From Bryobacteraceae bacterium (GTDB lineage: Bacteria > Acidobacteriota > Terriglobia > Bryobacterales > Bryobacteraceae): DNA of 64,000 nt. Below the pieces are notes generated by a model that was not told where the DNA came from, did not search any database, and saw only the letters and a program-made list of their open reading frames with translations. This document shows positions 55,507 through 64,000 of this stretch, one piece after another. The DNA lies in contig BPGE01000001.1 in NCBI GenBank assembly GCA_026002875.1, forward strand, positions 1,178,001 to 1,242,000, given 5' to 3'. How positions within the stretch are numbered: the first letter of the stretch is position 1; each line of letters opens with the position of its first letter. Made by a program: the position numbers and the translations under genes.

Positions 55507-56405
55507 CGCGCCGGAGCCGCCGCAGCCCGCTCCGCCAGCTCCGCCGCGGTCACCACTTCATACAGCGACGCATCCGACATGATCCGCGCCACCAGCGCCA
55601 CATGCATTGCATGCCCCGCCCGCTCCGCCACCACTTCTCCCAACAGCGGGCGCCCGATCAGCGCCAGATCCCCGATCAGATCCAGCGCCTTGTGCCGGCA
55701 CGGCTCGTCGGCGAACCGCAGCCCGCCTTCATTCAGCACGCCGTTCGCGCCGAAACACACGGCGCTGTCCAGCGTCGCCCCGCGGATCAGCCCCATGTTC
55801 CGCATCGCGTCCAGCTCCTGCTCGAAGCCGAACGTCCGCGCCGGCGCAATCTCTTCCGCATAGCTCTCCGGCGTCACTTCCATGTCCAGCCGCTGATGCC
55901 CCACCAGCGGATGCGGAAAATACACCCGGCACGACAGCCGGAACCCGTCCGCCGGGCGGATCTCGATCCGCTTGCCCGGCGCTTCATGGCTCGCCGGCTT
56001 CACGATCCGCAGATACCGCCTCCGCCGCCGCGTCGCCCGCATCCCCGCCTCCCGCAGCATCTCCACAAAAGGCTGCCCGCTGCCGTCGAGAATCGGCACC
56101 TCCAGGTTGTCGATCTCGACATACGCGTTGTCCAGCCCCATGCTGTAGAACGTGCTCAGCAGGTGCTCCGTCGTCGAAATCAGCACGCCCTGCCGCATCA
56201 GCGACGTCGCGTAGCTCACCCGCTGCACGTAACGCCAGCTCGCCGGCACTTCGAACCCGTTCAGATCCGTCCGCCGGAACACGATCCCCGTCGCCGCCGG
56301 CGCCGGCAGAATCCGCATCCGCACCGGCGCGCCGCTATGCAGCCCCACCCCGCTGCACTCCACCGCCCGGATCGTCGTCGTCTCGTATTCGGGTAAATGC
56401 ACCAT
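55503..56405 (-). CDS. lpxC: UDP-3-O-acyl-N-acetylglucosamine deacetylase
   Basis: ATG 56405 with a GGAG site gives 300 aa. Motifs are SGVGLHSGAPV, the zinc ligands in ISTTEHLLS and HKALDLIGDL, and the LDNAYVEIDNLEVPILDGSG segment. It performs the committed deacetylation of lipid A synthesis. It is the first gene of the lpxC-pgsA run and is divergent from nfo. Confidence 0.95.
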   Translation of the reverse strand: MVHLPEYETTTIRAVECSGVGLHSGAPVRMRILPAPAATGIVFRRTDLNGFEVPASWRYVQRVSYATSLMRQGVLISTTEHLLSTFYSMGLDNAYVEIDNLEVPILDGSGQPFVEMLREAGMRATRRRRRYLRIVKPASHEAPGKRIEIRPADGFRLSCRVYFPHPLVGHQRLDMEVTPESYAEEIAPARTFGFEQELDAMRNMGLIRGATLDSAVCFGANGVLNEGGLRFADEPCRHKALDLIGDLALIGRPLLGEVVAERAGHAMHVALVARIMSDASLYEVVTAAELAERAAAAPAR

Positions 56406-56586
56406 GGGGGCGGCTCCAGCGACCATGCTAGCAAAAGTCCACGGAAATAGTAAGTCCTTTGCCAGGAATTGTTTGCGCTTCCCATGGTGTGTCTTTCAGG
56501 CCACAGTTGGACGCCTTTCCGTTTCCTCCCGGCCACGCCCGCCCCCGCTGCCCGCCGCACGCCCCCCGCGCTACACTCGCAGAAAG

Positions 56587-57468
56587 ATGCGCATCGGCCT
56601 CCACTGCTCCACCTCCGGCGCCCTCGTCAACGCCGCCCGCCGCGCCCTCGAGGTCGGAGCCAACTGCTTCCAGATCTTCTCCTCCAGCCCCCGCATGTGG
56701 CGCGCCTCCATGCCGCCGCCGGAGCAGACCGCTGAACTCCGCCGCTTCCGCGCCGACCACGATCTCGCCCCGCTCGTCATCCACGACAGCTACCTCATCA
56801 ACCTCGCCGCCCCGAACGACGAAATCCGCGCCAAAAGCATCCACGCCATGCGCGGCGAACTCGAGCGCGCCTTCGCCATCGGCGCAGAATACCTCGTCAT
56901 CCACCCCGGCAGCGCCCGCCACGACCCCGTCGAAGCAGGCATCCAGCGCATCGTCGCCTCCCTCGCCGAAGCCTCCCGCGGACTCCGCCCGCCCGATGGC
57001 TTCATGCTCCTGCTCGAAAACACCGCCGGCGCAGGCGCCACCATCGGGCGCACCCTCGAAGAACTCCGCGAACTCCGCACGCGCCTCGCCCCCGTTCTGC
57101 CGTTCCCCGTCGGCTACTGCCTCGACACCTGCCACCTGTTCGTCTCCGGCTACAACGTCGCCACGCCCGATGGCCTCGAAGACACCGTCCGCCAGGCGCG
57201 CCAGATCCTCGGGCTCGACCACGTCCCCGTCATTCACACCAACGACAGCCTCGGCGCCTTCGGCTCCCGCCTCGACCGTCATGCGAACATAGGAGAAGGG
57301 CAGATCGGTCTGGACGGTTTCCGCCGGATCCTCAACCACCCCGAGCTGCGCCGCAAAGCCTTCGTGCTGGAGACGCCCGTCGATCAGCCGGGCGACGATC
57401 AGCGCAACGTCGAACAACTGAAAGCCCTATGCCGGAAATCCCGTACCGTCACGAAGAAATCGAGCTGA
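56587..57468 (+). CDS. nfo: Endonuclease IV (AP endonuclease)
   Basis: ATG 56587 begins [19 protein letters not shown] and the metal ligands are spread through [64 protein letters not shown]. It cleaves DNA at abasic sites. The 3' end overlaps leuS by 40 bases. A TACACT -10-like element lies shortly upstream in the 181-bp gap to the divergent lpxC; nothing else is seen in that gap. Confidence 0.93.
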   Translation: MRIGLHCSTSGALVNAARRALEVGANCFQIFSSSPRMWRASMPPPEQTAELRRFRADHDLAPLVIHDSYLINLAAPNDEIRAKSIHAMRGELERAFAIGAEYLVIHPGSARHDPVEAGIQRIVASLAEASRGLRPPDGFMLLLENTAGAGATIGRTLEELRELRTRLAPVLPFPVGYCLDTCHLFVSGYNVATPDGLEDTVRQARQILGLDHVPVIHTNDSLGAFGSRLDRHANIGEGQIGLDGFRRILNHPELRRKAFVLETPVDQPGDDQRNVEQLKALCRKSRTVTKKSS

Positions 57469-59861
57469 AATGGTGCGAGCGCTGGAACGCCGACCCCGAT
57501 CTCTACAGGGCCGCTGACGACGGCTCCAGGCCCCGCTATTACGTCCTCGAGATGTTCCCCTACCCGAGCGGACGCCTCCACATGGGCCACGTGCGCAACT
57601 ACTCCATCGGCGACACGCTCGCCCGCTACCAGTGGATGCGCGGCTACGACGTCATGCACCCCATCGGCTGGGACGCCTTCGGCCTGCCCGCCGAGAACGC
57701 CGCCATCAAGCATGGCCGCCACCCCGCCGACTGGACCCACTCCAACGTCTCTTACATGAAAAAGCAGCTCCAGCGGCTCGGCTTCGCCTACGACTGGAGC
57801 CGCGAGGTCAACACCTGCCTGCCCGAATACTACCGCTGGAACCAGTGGATGTTCCTCCGCATGTTCGAGCGCGGCCTCGCCTACCGCAAGAGCTCCCTCG
57901 TCAACTGGTGCCCCGAGTGCCAGACCGTGCTCGCCAACGAACAGGTCGTCGACGGCTGCTGCTGGCGCCACGAGACCACGAAAGTCGAAATGCGCGAGCT
58001 CGACCAATGGTTCTTGCGCATCACCGCTTACGCCGATCAGTTGCTGGAAGACATGAAGCAGATCGAGGCCGGCTGGCCGCCCCAGGTGCTCACCATGCAG
58101 CGCAACTGGATCGGTCGCAGCGAAGGCGCGGAGATTGATTTCCGCCTCAAAGGCTCCGGGCAGCCCATCCGCATCTTCACCACCCGCCTCGACACCATCT
58201 ACGGCGCAACCTGCGTCATCCTCTCCCCCGAGCACCCTCTCGCCAAAGAGCTCTGCACCGGCGAACTCGCCGCCCGCCGCAAGGAAATGATCGACGAGCA
58301 GGCCCGCAAATCGCCCGAGGACCTCGAAAAGGAAGGCTTTTTTACCGGCCATTTTGCCGTCAATCCTTACAGCGGCGCTGAAATCCCCGTCTGGGTCGGG
58401 AACTTCGTCCTCTGGGGCTATGGCACCGGCGCCATCATGGCTGTGCCCGCCCACGACGAGCGCGACTTCGAGTTCTGCCGCAAGTACGGCATCCCCATCG
58501 TGCCCGTCATCCGTCCCGTCGATGGCGTTCTCGACACGGATCCGCAGCAGGCGTTTACCGGCGACGGCATCATGGAAAACTCCGGCGAGTGGTCCGGTCT
58601 TTCGAGCGCCGAAGGCCGCCGCCGCATGGCGGAAAAGGCCGAAAAAGAAGGCTTTGGCTGCCCCGCCATCACCTATCGCCTGAAGGACTGGGGCATCTCG
58701 CGCCAGCGCTATTGGGGCACCCCCATCCCAATTATTCACTGCAAAGCCTGCGGCGCCGTCCCCGTCCCCGACGATCAGCTCCCCGTCGTGCTGCCGGAGA
58801 ACGTCGAGTTCACCGGCCGCGGCCGCTCTCCACTCGCGCAGCTGAAGAGCTTCCTCGAAACCACCTGTCCCAAATGCGGCGGTCCCGCCGAGCGCGAGAC
58901 CGACACGATGGACACCTTCGTCGACTCCTCGTGGTACTTCTTCCGCTACATCGATCCCCGCAACGACCGCATGCCCTTCGATCCGCACAAGGTCAAGCCG
59001 TGGTTCCCGGTCGACCAGTACATCGGCGGCGTCACCCACGCCATCCTTCATCTGCTGTATTCACGTTTCTGGTGCAAAGTGTTGCGCGATATCGGACTTG
59101 TCGAGATCGACGAGCCGTTCCGCAACCTCTTCACCCAGGGCATGGTGCAGCTGCACGGGCAGACGATGTCGAAGTCCAAAGGCAACATCGTCGATCCCGA
59201 CGACATGGTTGCCAAGTACGGCGCCGACACCTGCCGCCTCTTCACCCTCTTCGCCGCCCCGCCCGAAAAAAACATGGACTGGAACGAGTCCGGCGTCGAA
59301 GGGCAGTACCGCTTCCTCAGCCGCCTGTTCCGTTGGGTCACCCGCAACGCCGACGCCACGGGCGGCGCGGGTGAAACCGATGCTCGTGCGCTGCGCAAGC
59401 TCCATCAGACCATCCGCAAGATTACGCAGGACTTCGACAATCGCTGGCACTTCAATACATCGATCGCAGCGCTCATGGAGCTGATGAACGAGCTGCACGT
59501 CTGCGAGCCCGGCATGTCCGCGGCCGTCCTGCGCGAGTGCGCCGAAAAAGTCACTCTGATGCTCGCGCCCTTCGCGCCCTTCGCCGCCCAGGAGCTGTGG
59601 CAGATCCTCGGCCATGACGGACCCGTCTTCCGCCACCCCTGGCCTGCCTTCGATGAAAACCTCGCCCGCGAAGAAGAACTCGAGATCCCGGTTCAGGTCA
59701 ACGGCAAGCTCCGCACCCGCATCACCGTCCCACACGGCACCCCGCAGGAAGAGCAGCAGCGGCTCGCCCTCGCCGACGAGCGTGTCCGCGCCCACACCGA
59801 TGGCAAGACGATCGTCAAGGTCATCCATACCGGCAGGCTGATCAACATCGTCGTCAAGTGA
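57429..59861 (+). CDS. leuS: Leucyl-tRNA synthetase
   Basis: The 810-aa protein begins [18 protein letters not shown], and has the HIGH motif [14 protein letters not shown], the editing domain ([10 protein letters not shown]), zinc-type CPECQTVL and CPKCGGP, and TMSKSKGN. It charges leucine and carries the usual CP1 editing domain. It starts inside nfo. Confidence 0.97.
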   Translation: MPEIPYRHEEIELKWCERWNADPDLYRAADDGSRPRYYVLEMFPYPSGRLHMGHVRNYSIGDTLARYQWMRGYDVMHPIGWDAFGLPAENAAIKHGRHPADWTHSNVSYMKKQLQRLGFAYDWSREVNTCLPEYYRWNQWMFLRMFERGLAYRKSSLVNWCPECQTVLANEQVVDGCCWRHETTKVEMRELDQWFLRITAYADQLLEDMKQIEAGWPPQVLTMQRNWIGRSEGAEIDFRLKGSGQPIRIFTTRLDTIYGATCVILSPEHPLAKELCTGELAARRKEMIDEQARKSPEDLEKEGFFTGHFAVNPYSGAEIPVWVGNFVLWGYGTGAIMAVPAHDERDFEFCRKYGIPIVPVIRPVDGVLDTDPQQAFTGDGIMENSGEWSGLSSAEGRRRMAEKAEKEGFGCPAITYRLKDWGISRQRYWGTPIPIIHCKACGAVPVPDDQLPVVLPENVEFTGRGRSPLAQLKSFLETTCPKCGGPAERETDTMDTFVDSSWYFFRYIDPRNDRMPFDPHKVKPWFPVDQYIGGVTHAILHLLYSRFWCKVLRDIGLVEIDEPFRNLFTQGMVQLHGQTMSKSKGNIVDPDDMVAKYGADTCRLFTLFAAPPEKNMDWNESGVEGQYRFLSRLFRWVTRNADATGGAGETDARALRKLHQTIRKITQDFDNRWHFNTSIAALMELMNELHVCEPGMSAAVLRECAEKVTLMLAPFAPFAAQELWQILGHDGPVFRHPWPAFDENLAREEELEIPVQVNGKLRTRITVPHGTPQEEQQRLALADERVRAHTDGKTIVKVIHTGRLINIVVK

Positions 59862-60340
59862 CCGCCACTGCGCGGTCCCTGCCGTCCCCGGCACGGTTCC
59901 CCCTCGGCCTTACCTCCGGGTTTCCCCTCGGCCTTGGCCTTCAGATTTCCCCTCGGCCTTGGCCTTCAGATTTCCCCTCGGCCTTGGCCGAGGGCTGCAT
60001 CCCACCCGTGCCGCCCGCGGCCCTCCCCAGCGGGTTTCCCATCGCCCTTGGGCGGCGGCTGCATCCCACCCTTGCCGCCCGCCGCCCTCCCTGCCGGGTT
60101 TCCCCTCGGCCTTGGCCGAGGGCTGCATCCCAACCGTGTTTCCCTCGCCCTCCCCAGCGGGTTTCCCGCCGCCCTTGGGCGGCGGCTGCATCCCACCCTT
60201 GCCGCCCGCCGCCCTCCCTGCCGGGTTTCCCCTCGGCCTTGGCCGAGGGCTGCATCCCAACCGTGTTTCCCTCGCCCTCCCCAGCGGGTTTCCCATCGCG
60301 CTTGCGCGATGGCTGCATCCCAACTGTGCCCCCGTCCCCG
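59862..60340. repeat. Non-coding tandem hairpin repeat array
   Basis: After leuS there are about eight units. Five complete or near-complete ones begin with GGGTTTCCC at 60032, 60096, 60159, 60223 and 60286, of 63 or 64 bp; earlier copies (59895-60031) are shorter or degenerate. Each carries a hairpin with a TT loop, then GGCTGCATCCCA. Stem arms differ but stay paired: CCCTCGGCC/GGCCGAGGG, CCGCCGCCC/GGGCGGCGG, CCATCGCGC/GCGCGATGG. Types alternate, giving a two-unit period of 127 bp. The unit lengths are not multiples of 3 together, so it is not coding. No gene is seen in the rest of this stretch. Confidence 0.75.
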
Positions 60341-60345
60341 GAATG

Positions 60346-60381
60346 AAAAAAACGGCCCGCCGCAACGCGGCAGGCCGTTTT
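60346..60381. terminator. Bidirectional terminator
   Basis: A hairpin with outer 9-bp arms AAAACGGCC/GGCCGTTTT (60349-60357, 60373-60381) and inner 5-bp arms GCCGC/GCGGC (60359-60363, 60367-60371). The A7 run before it and the T4 after it give T-tracts on both strands. It ends the leuS side and the small gene transcribed toward it. Confidence 0.8.
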
Positions 60382-60429
60382 CCGCTCAGGTGATTCGCTT
60401 CGAGGTCGATTTCCGCCGCGCGCCGCCTC

Positions 60430-60618
60430 CTACTCGCGGCGCTTTCTCCGAAGGACCAGGGCCGGTTCGGGTTCCAGCTGCTTCTCGAGCTCGGCCAGTT
60501 CACGTTCGATGATCGCCTTCTCGATGTCCTCCGACACTTCCGTTTCCTCGAGTGAACGGATCCTGTCCAGCCGCTCGAGGATTTCCATTTCCAGTTGCAG
60601 CCGTTCGTTGAGGCTCAT
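60430..60618 (-). CDS. Small coiled-coil protein, hypothetical
   Basis: ATG 60618 with a perfect GGGAGG site gives 62 aa, almost entirely helical and charged (LNERLQLEMEILERLDRIRSL then EELAELEKQLEPEP). No known family. Its end is 49 bp from the bidirectional terminator. The strong ribosome site suggests it is expressed. Confidence 0.7.
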   Translation of the reverse strand: MSLNERLQLEMEILERLDRIRSLEETEVSEDIEKAIIERELAELEKQLEPEPALVLRRKRRE

Positions 60619-60736
60619 CGTTTCCTCCCGGCCTTGCGGCCCTCCACTCATTCAGACGCCATCCGGCGCTGATCGTTCCACAAAAAGTAACGGATTTTTC
60701 CCGCCCGATTTCACGCCGCCCGCGGAACGGCCAGGC

Positions 60737-61660
60737 TCAGATCTGATAGTCCAGCGCTTCCGCCGCCTTGGGCGCAGGCTCCGGCGCCGGCAGCGGCCGC
60801 AGGATCGGATCCAGCTCCGCCGCCGCGCCCCACGCCGCAAACCGCAGCCCGATCCGCACAAGCACATACGCCTGTTGCACCAGGACGAGCATCACGAACA
60901 GCGCCACCCCGCCCCTCTCCAGCCGCACGGCCAGCTCCACATACACCCACGCCGCTGCCGCTCCCGCCGCGGCGAAGCACGCCCACAGCCACAACATGAC
61001 GCCCGGATTCCGCCAAGCGAGCCGCAGCGAGCCGAAGCACGCCCGCAGGCTCTGCCGCGAGCCCGACAGCGCCAGCCGCACCTTCGCGAAATCCATCGCC
61101 GTCGAGATCAACCCGGCCAGCACGAGCATCAATGCCAGCCGCGCATAGCCCGCCCACACGAGCGGCCGCGCTTCCAGCCCCTCGCCCCACACCGCCTCCG
61201 CCCCGCGCCGCACCAGCCCTCCCAGAACATAAGCCGCCGCATACGGAATCAACGAATACAGCGCCAGCCGCAGAAAAGGCCAGAAATTCCGTCCCGCGCC
61301 CCGCCAGAATTCTTCCGGCGAATACGCAACATCCTCCCGCGCCAGCATCGGCACCGCACCCCCTGCAAGGAACACGCCGCCCAGCAGCAGAATCACGCCC
61401 GCCACCGCTGCCGCAAGCAGCACCGCCGGCGCAGCCGTCTCGCCTGCTGTCGCAGAGATCTCCGCCAGCCACGCCAGATCGAACTGCCGCATCAGTTCAT
61501 CGCCCAGCCGCGACCGCCCAAGCTGCGGCGCCGCCACCGCCATCAGCGGCAGCGCCGCCCCCAGCGCGCACAGCGTGTGGAACACCCAGTACAGCGCCAG
61601 CATCCTCTTCCGCGCCCACGCCCGCCCCAGTCCGCTCCAGAATCCGATCAGCGGCAGCAT
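60737..61660 (-). CDS. Polytopic membrane protein, hypothetical
   Basis: The 307-aa protein has about six hydrophobic segments (for example VLLAAAVAGVILLLGGVFLA, LALYSLIPYAAAYVLGG) and a long loop with REDVAYSPEEFWRGAGRNFW. No recognised domain. It starts 9 bp after the aminopeptidase stop and is probably in the same operon. Confidence 0.65.
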   Translation of the reverse strand: MLPLIGFWSGLGRAWARKRMLALYWVFHTLCALGAALPLMAVAAPQLGRSRLGDELMRQFDLAWLAEISATAGETAAPAVLLAAAVAGVILLLGGVFLAGGAVPMLAREDVAYSPEEFWRGAGRNFWPFLRLALYSLIPYAAAYVLGGLVRRGAEAVWGEGLEARPLVWAGYARLALMLVLAGLISTAMDFAKVRLALSGSRQSLRACFGSLRLAWRNPGVMLWLWACFAAAGAAAAWVYVELAVRLERGGVALFVMLVLVQQAYVLVRIGLRFAAWGAAAELDPILRPLPAPEPAPKAAEALDYQI

Positions 61661-61669
61661 CTGTTGTCC

Positions 61670-63748
61670 TCACACGAGCGCCGTCAGCCACAGCATCGCG
61701 TTCTGCGCCCAGAACAGCACCCGCAAGGTCCACTGCGTGCTCAACGCCGTGTTGAAATCCGCCTTGCGGCTGTTGTTCGCCCAATTGACGTCCAGCAGAT
61801 ACCGCCGCCCCGGATCAATCGTGGCGCTTTCGATCTCCGCCGCCCGCGTGAAGGTGAACTTCGCCCACCGCCCCGCGCCGTCCCACGTGCGCCGCTCGAC
61901 GTGCCCGTCGCGGAAGCGGATCTCGATCTCCTGCGGCGCCACGCCGTCGCCCAGCCGCTCCACTTTCACCCACGATTCATGCTGCGCCTTCTCCCCGCGC
62001 TTCTCCCTCTCCCTGTCCCGCTTGCGCGCGTCCTCCGCCGTGACCGTCTCCTTCTTCCCTTGCTTCTCGAACACCCCCACCGGCTCGCCCAGCTCGCGGC
62101 TGCCGATCCCGGAAACCGCATAATCCAGCCGCCGCGCGCCGAACACGAACTGCTCGAAGAACCAGTCCATGTTCCGCCCCGACACTTCATTCACCGTCTG
62201 CTGGAAATCCCTCGAGTGCGGGTGCCGGAAGCGCCACCGCTGATGATAGGCGCGCATCACGCGCGCCATCGTCTCTTCGCCCAGCAGCGCCTCCAGCGTC
62301 CTCAGCGCCACCGCGGTGCGCGAGTACGAACTCACCGAGTAGCTCGACCCGTCGTAAAACTCCCACGCCCGCGTCGCCAGCGGATCGCGCACCGGATAAC
62401 CCGCGTGCGCCGCCCGGTCCATCGACGCCTGCGTCAGCTTCGGCAGCCGAAGCCACGACCAGAGGTTGCGCCCGAACACCATCAGCGGCAGCGCCGTTCC
62501 CCCGTACACCTTGTCCACGATCTTGCCCGTCGAATACGTGTTGAACCCCTCGTCGAGCCACGACTCCTCGAACTCGTTGCTCGCCACCAGCTGCATCCAG
62601 AACTGATGCCCGAACTCGTGCACCGTCACGATCTCCAGCATCAGCACGTCCGCCGGCGCCCTGTACGACGTTCCCGCCGTGATGAACGTCGGATACTCCA
62701 TCCCGCCTGCGCCGCCCGCCCCGTGCGGCGGATCCACCACCGTGATCGTACGGTACGGATACCGCCCGTACCACAGCCCGAAATACTTGAGCGCCGCCGC
62801 CAGCGCGTGAAAATGGCGCTCCGTCTGCTCGGCATGCTCCGGCTGGATCAGCGCGATCATCTTCACGTCCGACAGCCGGACATCGTCGATGCGCAGCCCG
62901 TGCAGCTTCGCCGCCGCGGCCAGCTCCTCCTGCGTCGTCTGCTTCGCCGCCTCGAACATCCGCTCGAACCGCAGAAACCCCGGCTGCGCCGTCCATGCAA
63001 AGTCGGTCACCGAAGGCTGGACGAACACATAGGTGGATGTGCCGCGCTTCGCGTCATCCGTCTTCCGCACCAGCTCCCCCGTCGCCCCCACCACGAACCG
63101 CGACGGCACGGTCAGCTCCGCGCGGTAATCTCCGAAATTCGCGTAAAACTCGGAATTCGCGTGAAACTGATGGCAATTCCAGCCGCTTTTTTCCGCATAC
63201 CGGAAGCCCCTGGTTTCCCAGACCCCGATTTTCGGAAACCACTGGCCTGCCAGATGGAAATCGCCACGGTAGCCCGTCCGCGCGAACACCCTGGGCAGCT
63301 GCGTCGTGAATTTCATCCGCACCCGCAGCGCCGCTCCCGGCTGCACCGGCGCGGGCAGCGGAACTTCGATCACCGTGCAGTCGTCCCGGTTGCCGTCGTC
63401 CGGCGAAATGCATTGGATGCGCGGCGTCAGATCGGTCCCGTCCTCCAGCTTCATCGAATGGATCTCGATCCAGCCCCAGCCGTCCTCCGCCGCCCGGTCG
63501 CCGCGCAACTGCCCGCCCGACTCGCGGAAAAACGTCGAGCGCGAATTCCGGAACGCGTTCATGTAGAGATGGAACTGCAGCGTCGGAACCGTGTCGGGCG
63601 AATCATTCACCCAGTCGAGCGTCTGTTCGCCCGCGATGACATGCTTGTCCGCGTCGAGCGTCGCACGGATGTCGTAGCTCGCGATCGGCCGCGCCAGCTG
63701 CGCGCACAGGGGCAGGGAAGCGGCAATCAGGATCAGCCAGTGTCGCAT
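61670..63748 (-). CDS. M1-family metallo-aminopeptidase (secreted)
   Basis: The 692-aa protein has a short signal peptide (WLILIASLPLCAQ-like) and the gluzincin motif HEFGHQFWM near residue 374 with the third zinc ligand in EESWLDEGF about 18 residues on. The exopeptidase motif reads GGMEYPTF, a variant of GxMEN. The N-terminal 230 residues are the beta-rich M1 domain. The C-terminal 150 residues include a lysine/arginine-rich helix (DARKRDREREKRGEKA) and a beta module. It is likely periplasmic or extracellular. Confidence 0.88.
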   Translation of the reverse strand: MRHWLILIAASLPLCAQLARPIASYDIRATLDADKHVIAGEQTLDWVNDSPDTVPTLQFHLYMNAFRNSRSTFFRESGGQLRGDRAAEDGWGWIEIHSMKLEDGTDLTPRIQCISPDDGNRDDCTVIEVPLPAPVQPGAALRVRMKFTTQLPRVFARTGYRGDFHLAGQWFPKIGVWETRGFRYAEKSGWNCHQFHANSEFYANFGDYRAELTVPSRFVVGATGELVRKTDDAKRGTSTYVFVQPSVTDFAWTAQPGFLRFERMFEAAKQTTQEELAAAAKLHGLRIDDVRLSDVKMIALIQPEHAEQTERHFHALAAALKYFGLWYGRYPYRTITVVDPPHGAGGAGGMEYPTFITAGTSYRAPADVLMLEIVTVHEFGHQFWMQLVASNEFEESWLDEGFNTYSTGKIVDKVYGGTALPLMVFGRNLWSWLRLPKLTQASMDRAAHAGYPVRDPLATRAWEFYDGSSYSVSSYSRTAVALRTLEALLGEETMARVMRAYHQRWRFRHPHSRDFQQTVNEVSGRNMDWFFEQFVFGARRLDYAVSGIGSRELGEPVGVFEKQGKKETVTAEDARKRDREREKRGEKAQHESWVKVERLGDGVAPQEIEIRFRDGHVERRTWDGAGRWAKFTFTRAAEIESATIDPGRRYLLDVNWANNSRKADFNTALSTQWTLRVLFWAQNAMLWLTALV

Positions 63749-63784
63749 GCAGGGAACTGGCCGCCCAGCATACCGCAGCGCGCG

Positions 63785-64000
63785 CTATTTTTCCACCGGC
63801 AGGCCGCGCTCCACCCAGTCGCGCCAGCCCCCGGCCAGAGAAAGGCAGTTCGTGTAGCCCATCTTCTGCAGGTTGTCCGCCGCCAGCGCGCTGCGGTAGC
63901 CGCCGCCGCAGTAAAGAACCAGGGTGGCCGAGGGATCCGGAACCAGCCGCTCGATGTCGCGCTCGATGACTCCCTTGCTCAGATGGATCGCGCCCGGAAT
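63785..64000 (-). CDS. Rhodanese-domain protein, C-terminal part (cut by window edge)
   Basis: The last 71 codons are present: IPGAIHLSKGVIERDIERL, the active-site loop LYCGGGYRSALAADN with the catalytic Cys, and LAGGWRDWVERGLPVEK. Rhodaneses transfer sulfane sulfur or bind oxyanions. The start is beyond the right edge. Confidence 0.88.
   Translation of the reverse strand: MPGAIHLSKGVIERDIERLVPDPSATLVLYCGGGYRSALAADNLQKMGYTNCLSLAGGWRDWVERGLPVEK

Noticed and set aside
57429-57468. T-box or leader upstream of leuS
   Set aside because: leuS starts within nfo, so there is no room for a leader.
59895-60340. CRISPR array or repetitive coding sequence
   Set aside because: Repeats are contiguous with no unique spacers, the units carry varied hairpins, and 63/64-bp lengths shift the frame.

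Overview
The window is GC-rich, densely coding DNA from a diderm (LPS-making) bacterium, most likely an Acidobacteriota member near Bryobacterales/Solibacter. The reasons are the secreted NHL-repeat proteins, one ending in a domain resembling the Solibacter-type C-terminal family (TIGR03437), the LPS genes (lpxC, two GT9 heptosyltransferases), TAT-like leaders on several enzymes and the large secreted peptidases. This placement is inference. I see no rRNA, tRNA, CRISPR array, transposase or phage gene.

Layout. 1-6.9 kb (minus): two NHL-repeat secreted proteins, a MoxR-type AAA+ ATPase overlapping an unrecognised 613-aa partner, and a secreted protein with its own terminator. 7.0-16.9 kb (plus): PH-domain protein, SDR, POT peptide transporter, the xseB-ispA-tlyA-nadK housekeeping block, a dicarboxylate/amino-acid symporter, a sugar isomerase-like protein and an M14 peptidase gene whose frame is broken at a C-run. 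16.9-23.7 kb (minus): a tetR-adaptor-RND efflux operon in which the RND pump is fused to its TolC-type outer-membrane factor, with repeated palindromic operator candidates upstream. 23.7-28.8 kb: orphan barstar-like protein, a TAT-type isomerase, a secreted beta-helix protein, a TAT-type DegT aminotransferase and a CoA-binding protein. 28.9-34.6 kb (plus): thiC, waaF, a degenerate cytidylyltransferase-like protein, waaC, an ICMT-like methyltransferase and a beta-CASP nuclease.

34.6-43.2 kb (minus): pyrD, then the histidine operon, transcribed hisI-hisG-hisD-hisC-HAD-hisB-hisH-hisF-hisA-exonuclease. Its genes mostly overlap by a few bases. It is preceded by a promoter, a 24-codon leader peptide with four consecutive His codons, and an attenuator hairpin with a competing antiterminator. 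The HAD gene probably supplies histidinol phosphatase; hisE is absent. 43.2-50.4 kb (minus): sulfate assimilation operon cysD-cysN-sir-precorrin-2 dehydrogenase-cysH-tauE-cobA. CysH has the cysteines of an APS reductase, and CysN ends in what looks like an APS-kinase remnant without a P-loop, so the pathway appears to run without PAPS.

50.4-56.4 kb (minus): Fe-alcohol dehydrogenase, ABM monooxygenase, MsbA-like ABC exporter, YdcF protein, PH-like membrane protein, pgsA and lpxC. 56.6-59.9 kb (plus): nfo and leuS. 59.9-60.4 kb: a non-coding tandem array of about 63/64-bp units, each carrying a hairpin whose stem sequence changes in a compensated way, followed by a bidirectional terminator. 60.4-64 kb (minus): a small coiled-coil protein, a membrane protein, an M1-type aminopeptidase and the end of a rhodanese-domain gene.
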